Assembly: GCA_016169945.1 (NCBI GenBank)
Contig: JADLSH010000369.1
Coordinates: 8,333,001-8,397,000 of the forward strand
Origin: Trachythela sp. YZ-2020
Lineage: Eukaryota; Cnidaria; Anthozoa; Malacalcyonacea; Clavulariidae
Direction of reading: 5' to 3'
Length of the DNA stretch: 64,000 nucleotides
Positions 39,898 through 45,800 of this stretch are shown here, in pieces. The position numbers and the translations under genes are program-made. A model generated the notes under the pieces. The model did not search any database. It was not told where the DNA came from and saw only the letters and a list, made by a program, of their open reading frames with translations. How positions within the stretch are numbered: the stretch's first letter is position 1; each line of letters starts with the position of its first letter.

Positions 39898-42800
39898 ATT
39901 GTTGTTGTTGTTGTTGTTGTTGTTGTGGTCGTCGTCGTCGTCGTCGCTGTTGTTGTTGTTGCTGCTGTTGTTGTTGTTTTTGTTGATGTTGTTGTTGTTG
40001 TTGTTTGTTGTCTATTTGTTTTTGCTTAGGGCTTTCACCGGCGTTCATTGCCGCAGAACTGATTTCTCCTGTACATGAAAGTGACACGATACCTGTAGCC
40101 TGTGCTATGTATGTACAGTATGTACAATGTATCGTTTCTCAATATCGATTCTTTGACTGATAAGCATTGTATAAAGCCAGAAATTCTTCGTCATATAAAT
40201 CTCCACCATCTTAAGCAATTAGTATCATGTCTCTTACGGCCTTACAGTCAAATCCGGTGTTCTGTTGCGAGGAACATTGCAATATTGTCACGCAATATTG
40301 CAATTTTGATTAGGATATTGCTCTGAGCAATTTGCAACCGAATTGCAAGTTGAAATTCACAACCAGGTTTGTAAACAAAACCTCTGATTGGCTACTAGCA
40401 AAAAGGAAGCCAATCAAATGCTCCGAGCAATCGGCCAGTGGGACCATGGCACGTTTAAGCTGTACCAAAAAATGCATCTTAGCTTACGTTCACACGAGAC
40501 CGGACGAATTCGGGACCGTACGCAAATTCGTCCGGTTCCACTTGTTCACACGGAACCGGATTAATTGTGTAACGAAAAGTGTTCACACACGGAACCGGAT
40601 GAATTGTGTAACGAAAAGTGTTCACACACGGAACCGGATGAATTGTACGCAAGGCGCAATCGTACAGTATTCGTCCCAAATTCGTCCGGTCCCGTGTGAA
40701 CGGGGCCTTACGAGAAGCATTCTTCACAAGGTTATCAATATGATCATTCCAAGAAAGTTTCGAGTTAAGCGTTACTCCCAATAGCTTGGCGCTAGTCACA
40801 ATACTGATAGGTTTCCCTTCTATGTAGACTGGTGAAAAATGTTAGTAGTATGGAGCGGGGCTTAATGGACCCAGTTTTATGCGTAAAATTTAACGAGTTA
40901 CCCTGCATAATTCATGAGTTAATTATGTTAATGATCTGAATTAATTAATTCATTTCCGAGGATAATCCGAACAAATCCGAGTATGAGTTATGCATATTAA
41001 TGAGCATTTATAATTAGATTCATTCCGACGACGTTAAAACAACGAGAGGTTTCCGACAGTTCGCCATTTTGTTCCAAGATGGCAGAACAGCTAATTCTGG
41101 ATGTTTTTAAGGAAAATAATGTAGAATTAACGCAGGATACTTTACGGTTTTATATAAAACTGCTTTTAGAAAAGCATGAACATACATATAACTCCATGAT
41201 ATGTAGTATTGTAAGAGATAATGTGTTTGAAAATTTATGTCAAACATATGAAGAGACTAAGCCTTTAAATTCTGGTAGAATTATGGCTTACTTGGCTTTA
41301 GTTTACAAAGTGAGCGATTTTTGTGACACTGAAACAGTGCGAGAAGCCGTTCGAATATGTGTAGACGATTTAAAACAATTTGATTTAGCGAGCTATGAAA
41401 TTAAACTGTCTTGGTTTCAACGCTTAATTTCATGGTTGGTGGGTTAGTGTTACAGCTTAACCGCGTGTAATTTGAATATCACTAATTGGAATTGAATAGC
41501 GAAAGTCATTAAGAAGTCATTAACTGTTGTACATGGGTGAACACATTGTACTTTAACGACATTGCCCAAACCATTAATTTTCCCCATTGACTTTAAATTG
41601 CTTAAGCAGGACAGAAAGACTGAACACATTGTACTTTAACGACAGTGCCCAAACTTGATTTTGCTGAGCTTGTACAAAAAGGTTGTTAACGACTGGATTA
41701 GCCTGATCTTGTAGTTCTCTACACGGCAAAGTAGGGAGCACACATAGATAGCACAAATTGAAAACTTTCGCTTTGGAGCAACGACGTAAAAATCGTCGAA
41801 GTTGTACTTTAAAAAAAAATGTTGCAAGATGATGTTTACATGGTTGACGAAAGTCGATTATGTCGGAACCCCTCAAATTGTTGGAAGCAATTTACGCTGA
41901 TACAGATGCAAATGAAATTACGCAGTTGTGCCAGGAAAACGAATGTAATATAGACGAAGGATGGCAGACGTACGGTATAGAAGCTATAGAACGTGTTAAT
42001 AGCAAGCATTTGGTTTGGGACTCGTTTGTCGAGGCTGCAAGAATACTGAAAATCAATTGCCACGAAAACGTCCTTGAGCGTTTAAGAGAATTAAAAAAGG
42101 TACCAGAACACATGTTCGTTTACGACTTGGAAGAATCGTATCACTGTAGAAAGAGCCACCAATTACAATGCATCCTAAATTATTTATCTTTTTGGAGGGA
42201 AAAGTGAACAAGTCAAGGATATCGAATGCTCCAATCCGTACGTGGTCAGGCAATATTTCTAGTAAAAAGTAGTTGACGTGTTATTATAATGATAAAGAGG
42301 TCAAGGCGATAAACTTTTAATTCCACCTTTGGGATAACTTTACTTTACATTAAAAGTTATACGTAAAGCATACTGTAACTAAACATTCAGTTATATTACG
42401 TGTGCATGCGCAATTGAAAATAGAGAAAATATACGTCTTGTGTACAATTTTATTAAAATATTATTACACTCCGCATAGAGTATATTATATCTGTTTATAT
42501 AAGGTAGTTGAGGAAGTCTAGTCTGAATCAGTATTTTCGCCCTCTTCAATATAAGCATTGTCTTTTAAAAGACGTTTCAGAAGAAACTTTCTTTTATCAA
42601 CGGCTGCTTCCAAAGCCTCATCATGATCAAAGTCGTCACTGTTTATAAACACATCTCTCGTGTTCATTACTTTTTATGTACATGATTCCTCCTAAGCTGT
42701 CTCATCCACAATAGACGTTCCAGATAAACACTTTCGAGCTCTTTTGTAGTTTAGGTAATATCAACGCGTACGCTTGCTTGTTGGAAGTTTCGTCATCAAG

Positions 42801-45800
42801 ACCGTTTTCGATAAGATTCTGTTTTATTTCTTCGTACTCGCTGGCAAATCTTTGTTTGCTTCCTCTATTAATGGTTTCCAAGGATCACTTTCATCTTCTA
42901 ATTCAGATCCTGATTCATTTCCATCTACCTCAGAATTTTGTACATTATCACTATTTGACGCTTCGTCATCTGACTCCATGGGTACGGAATTGTGATCTGT
43001 ATCCGACTCTTCCTCTCGGAATGGGCAGTATTCGTTTTCGTGTCTGCGCAAATTAAAGCGACGATTAAAAGATTTACCACAAAACTTGCAGCTCATCACT
43101 CTAGCACTGTTAGTAGCAAATGAGGGATTTTACGAAAATTATTGACTCATGAGCACTTGCTCTGATGTATAGCTCATGAATGAGCGTTGACGTAGACAAG
43201 CTCACGACGACCACTCATAATTACTCATACCCCATGAGCACTCTGAAATGCTCATTTTCGTTGAGCAGAGATAAAAGATGGCCCGAGCAAGACGAAAACA
43301 TGACAGATGTCCGTAACTCATTCAGACTGGCTACCAGACCTGTAAGAATTTTCATGCCCTATCTACTTTGCCAACAATGCTCCAAACGACTGCTGGCTGC
43401 TGGAAGCCGAGTTGAAAAGTACGAAGATATAGTATTTTCAACACTTTTGTGGACAAGCTCACGACGACCACTCATGATATAGGGCCCGCAGTAATTGGCC
43501 TATACGCTGTTGCGGATTCCCTGCCATTCTGTTATAAATTTACAAGACAAATTAAATAAATAAATGATTACTCATGCATCATGAGCACTCTGAAATGCTC
43601 ATTTTCGTTGAGCAGAGATAAAAGATGGCCCGAGCAAGACGAAAACATGACAGATGTCCCGTAACTCATTCAGACTGGCTACCAGACCTGTAAGAATTTT
43701 CATGCCCTATCTACTTTGCCAACAATGCTCCAAACGACTGCTGGCTGCTGGAAGCCGAGTTGAAAAGTACGAAGATATAGTATTTTCAACACTTTTGTGG
43801 ACAAGCTCACGACGACCACTCATGATTACTCATGCCTCACGAGCACTCTGAAATGCTCATTTTCGTTGAGCACACATAATAGATGGCCCGAGCAAGACGA
43901 AAACATGATCCATTAATTGACTTAGTTATACGAAAATACAATCTCTCAAGATGCGACTATATAGCGAAATTAACTTGCGGATATAAGTAATGTTCTATTT
44001 AATACTTGTAATGTTGCATACATCTCTCACCAATAACTTCTATATTATTCTTCTATACATTATTTTCGTTCAGCTTGGGCCACTACTCATATATGCTCAA
44101 CGTAAATGAACATTGTAAGCCCAGTATTTTTATGAGTTCTGTATGAATAAGTTCAATAACATATCGTGAGCGTAGTTCAGCCGTGCTCAATCGATCCCTT
44201 CCGAGCGAGCAAAAAAGCAGTTAATGTAAAGTCAACAGGGTTGATTGGCAATACAAAGCAATACCGCAAAGCGAAAATCATTTTACGCCAAGAGTTGAGA
44301 ACAGGCCTAGTTTCAGGTTAATCTATTTGGTCTCTTCTAAAAAGACCGCTTGGTTTTTGAGCCTATACTATCCGTAGCAGACATGAATATCCTTTCTGTC
44401 TAATCTAGTATGCGGCTAAGTGGGGTGTTGAACAGACATAAGGACTAAGTCACTCAAAGTCAGCTCATGGGGTATGAGTAATTATGAGTGGTTGTCGTGA
44501 GCTTGTCTACGTCAATGCTCATTCATGAGCTATACAGACCAACTACTCATGCATGATGCATGAGTAATCATTTATTTATTTAATTTGTCTTGTAAATTTA
44601 TAACAGAATGGCAGGGAATCCGCAACAGCGTATAGGCCAATTACTGCGGGCCCTATATCATGAGTGGTCGTCGTGAGCTTGTCCACAAAAGTGTTGAAAA
44701 TACTATATCTTCGTACTTTTCAACTCGGCTTCCAGCAGCCAGCAGTCGTTTGGAGCATTGTTGGCAAAGTAGATAGGGCATGAAAATTCTTACAGGTCTG
44801 GTAGCCAGTCTGAATGAGTTACGGGACATCTGTCATGTTTTCGTCTTGCTCGGGCCATCTTTTATCTCTGCTCAACGAAAATGAGCATTTCAGAGTGCTC
44901 ATGGGGTATGAGTAATTATGAGTGGTCGTCGTGAGCTTGTCTACGTCAACGCTCATTCATGAGCTATACATCAGAGCAAGTGCTCATGAGTCAATAATTT
45001 TCGTAAAATCCCTCATTTGCTACTAACAGTGCTAGAGTGATGAGCTGCAAGTTTTGTGGTAAATCTTTTAATCGTCGCTTTAATTTGCGCAGACACGAAA
45101 ACGAATACTGCCCATTCCGAGAGGAAGAGTCGGATACAGATCACAATTCCGTACCCATGGAGTCAGATGACGAAGCGTCAAATAGTGATAATGTACAAAA
45201 TTCTGAGGTAGATGGAAATGAATCAGGATCTGAATTAGAAGATGAAAGTGATCCTTGGAAACCATTAATAGAGGAAGCAAAACAAAGATTTGCCAGCGAG
45301 TACGAAGAAATAAAACAGAATCTTATCGAAAACGGTCTTGATGACGAAACTTCCAACAAGCAAGCGTACGCGTTGATATTACCTAAACTACAAAAAGAGC
45401 TCGAAAGTGTTTATCTGGAACGTCTATTGTGGATGAGACAGCTTAGGAGGAATCATGTACATAAAAAAGTAATGAACACGAGAGATGTGTTTATAAACAG
45501 TGACGACTTTGATCATGATGAGGCTTTGATAAAAGAAAGTTTCTTCTGAAACGTCTTTTAAAAGACAATGCTTATATTGAAGAGGGCGAAAATACTGATT
45601 CAGACTAGACTTCCTCAACTACCTTATATAAACAGATATAATATACTCTATGCGGAGTGTAATAATATTTTAATAAAATTGTACACAAGACGTATATTTT
45701 CTCTATTTTCAATTGCGCATGCACACGTAATATAACTGAATGTTTAGTTACAGTATGCTTTACGTATAACTTTTAATGTAAAGTAAAGTTATCCCAAAGG

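Noticed and set aside
39499..40087. Long frame ending in poly-Val, plus poly-Cys, poly-Leu and poly-Gln frames
   Set aside because: They are products of the (GTT)n array; the N-terminal part shows no family.
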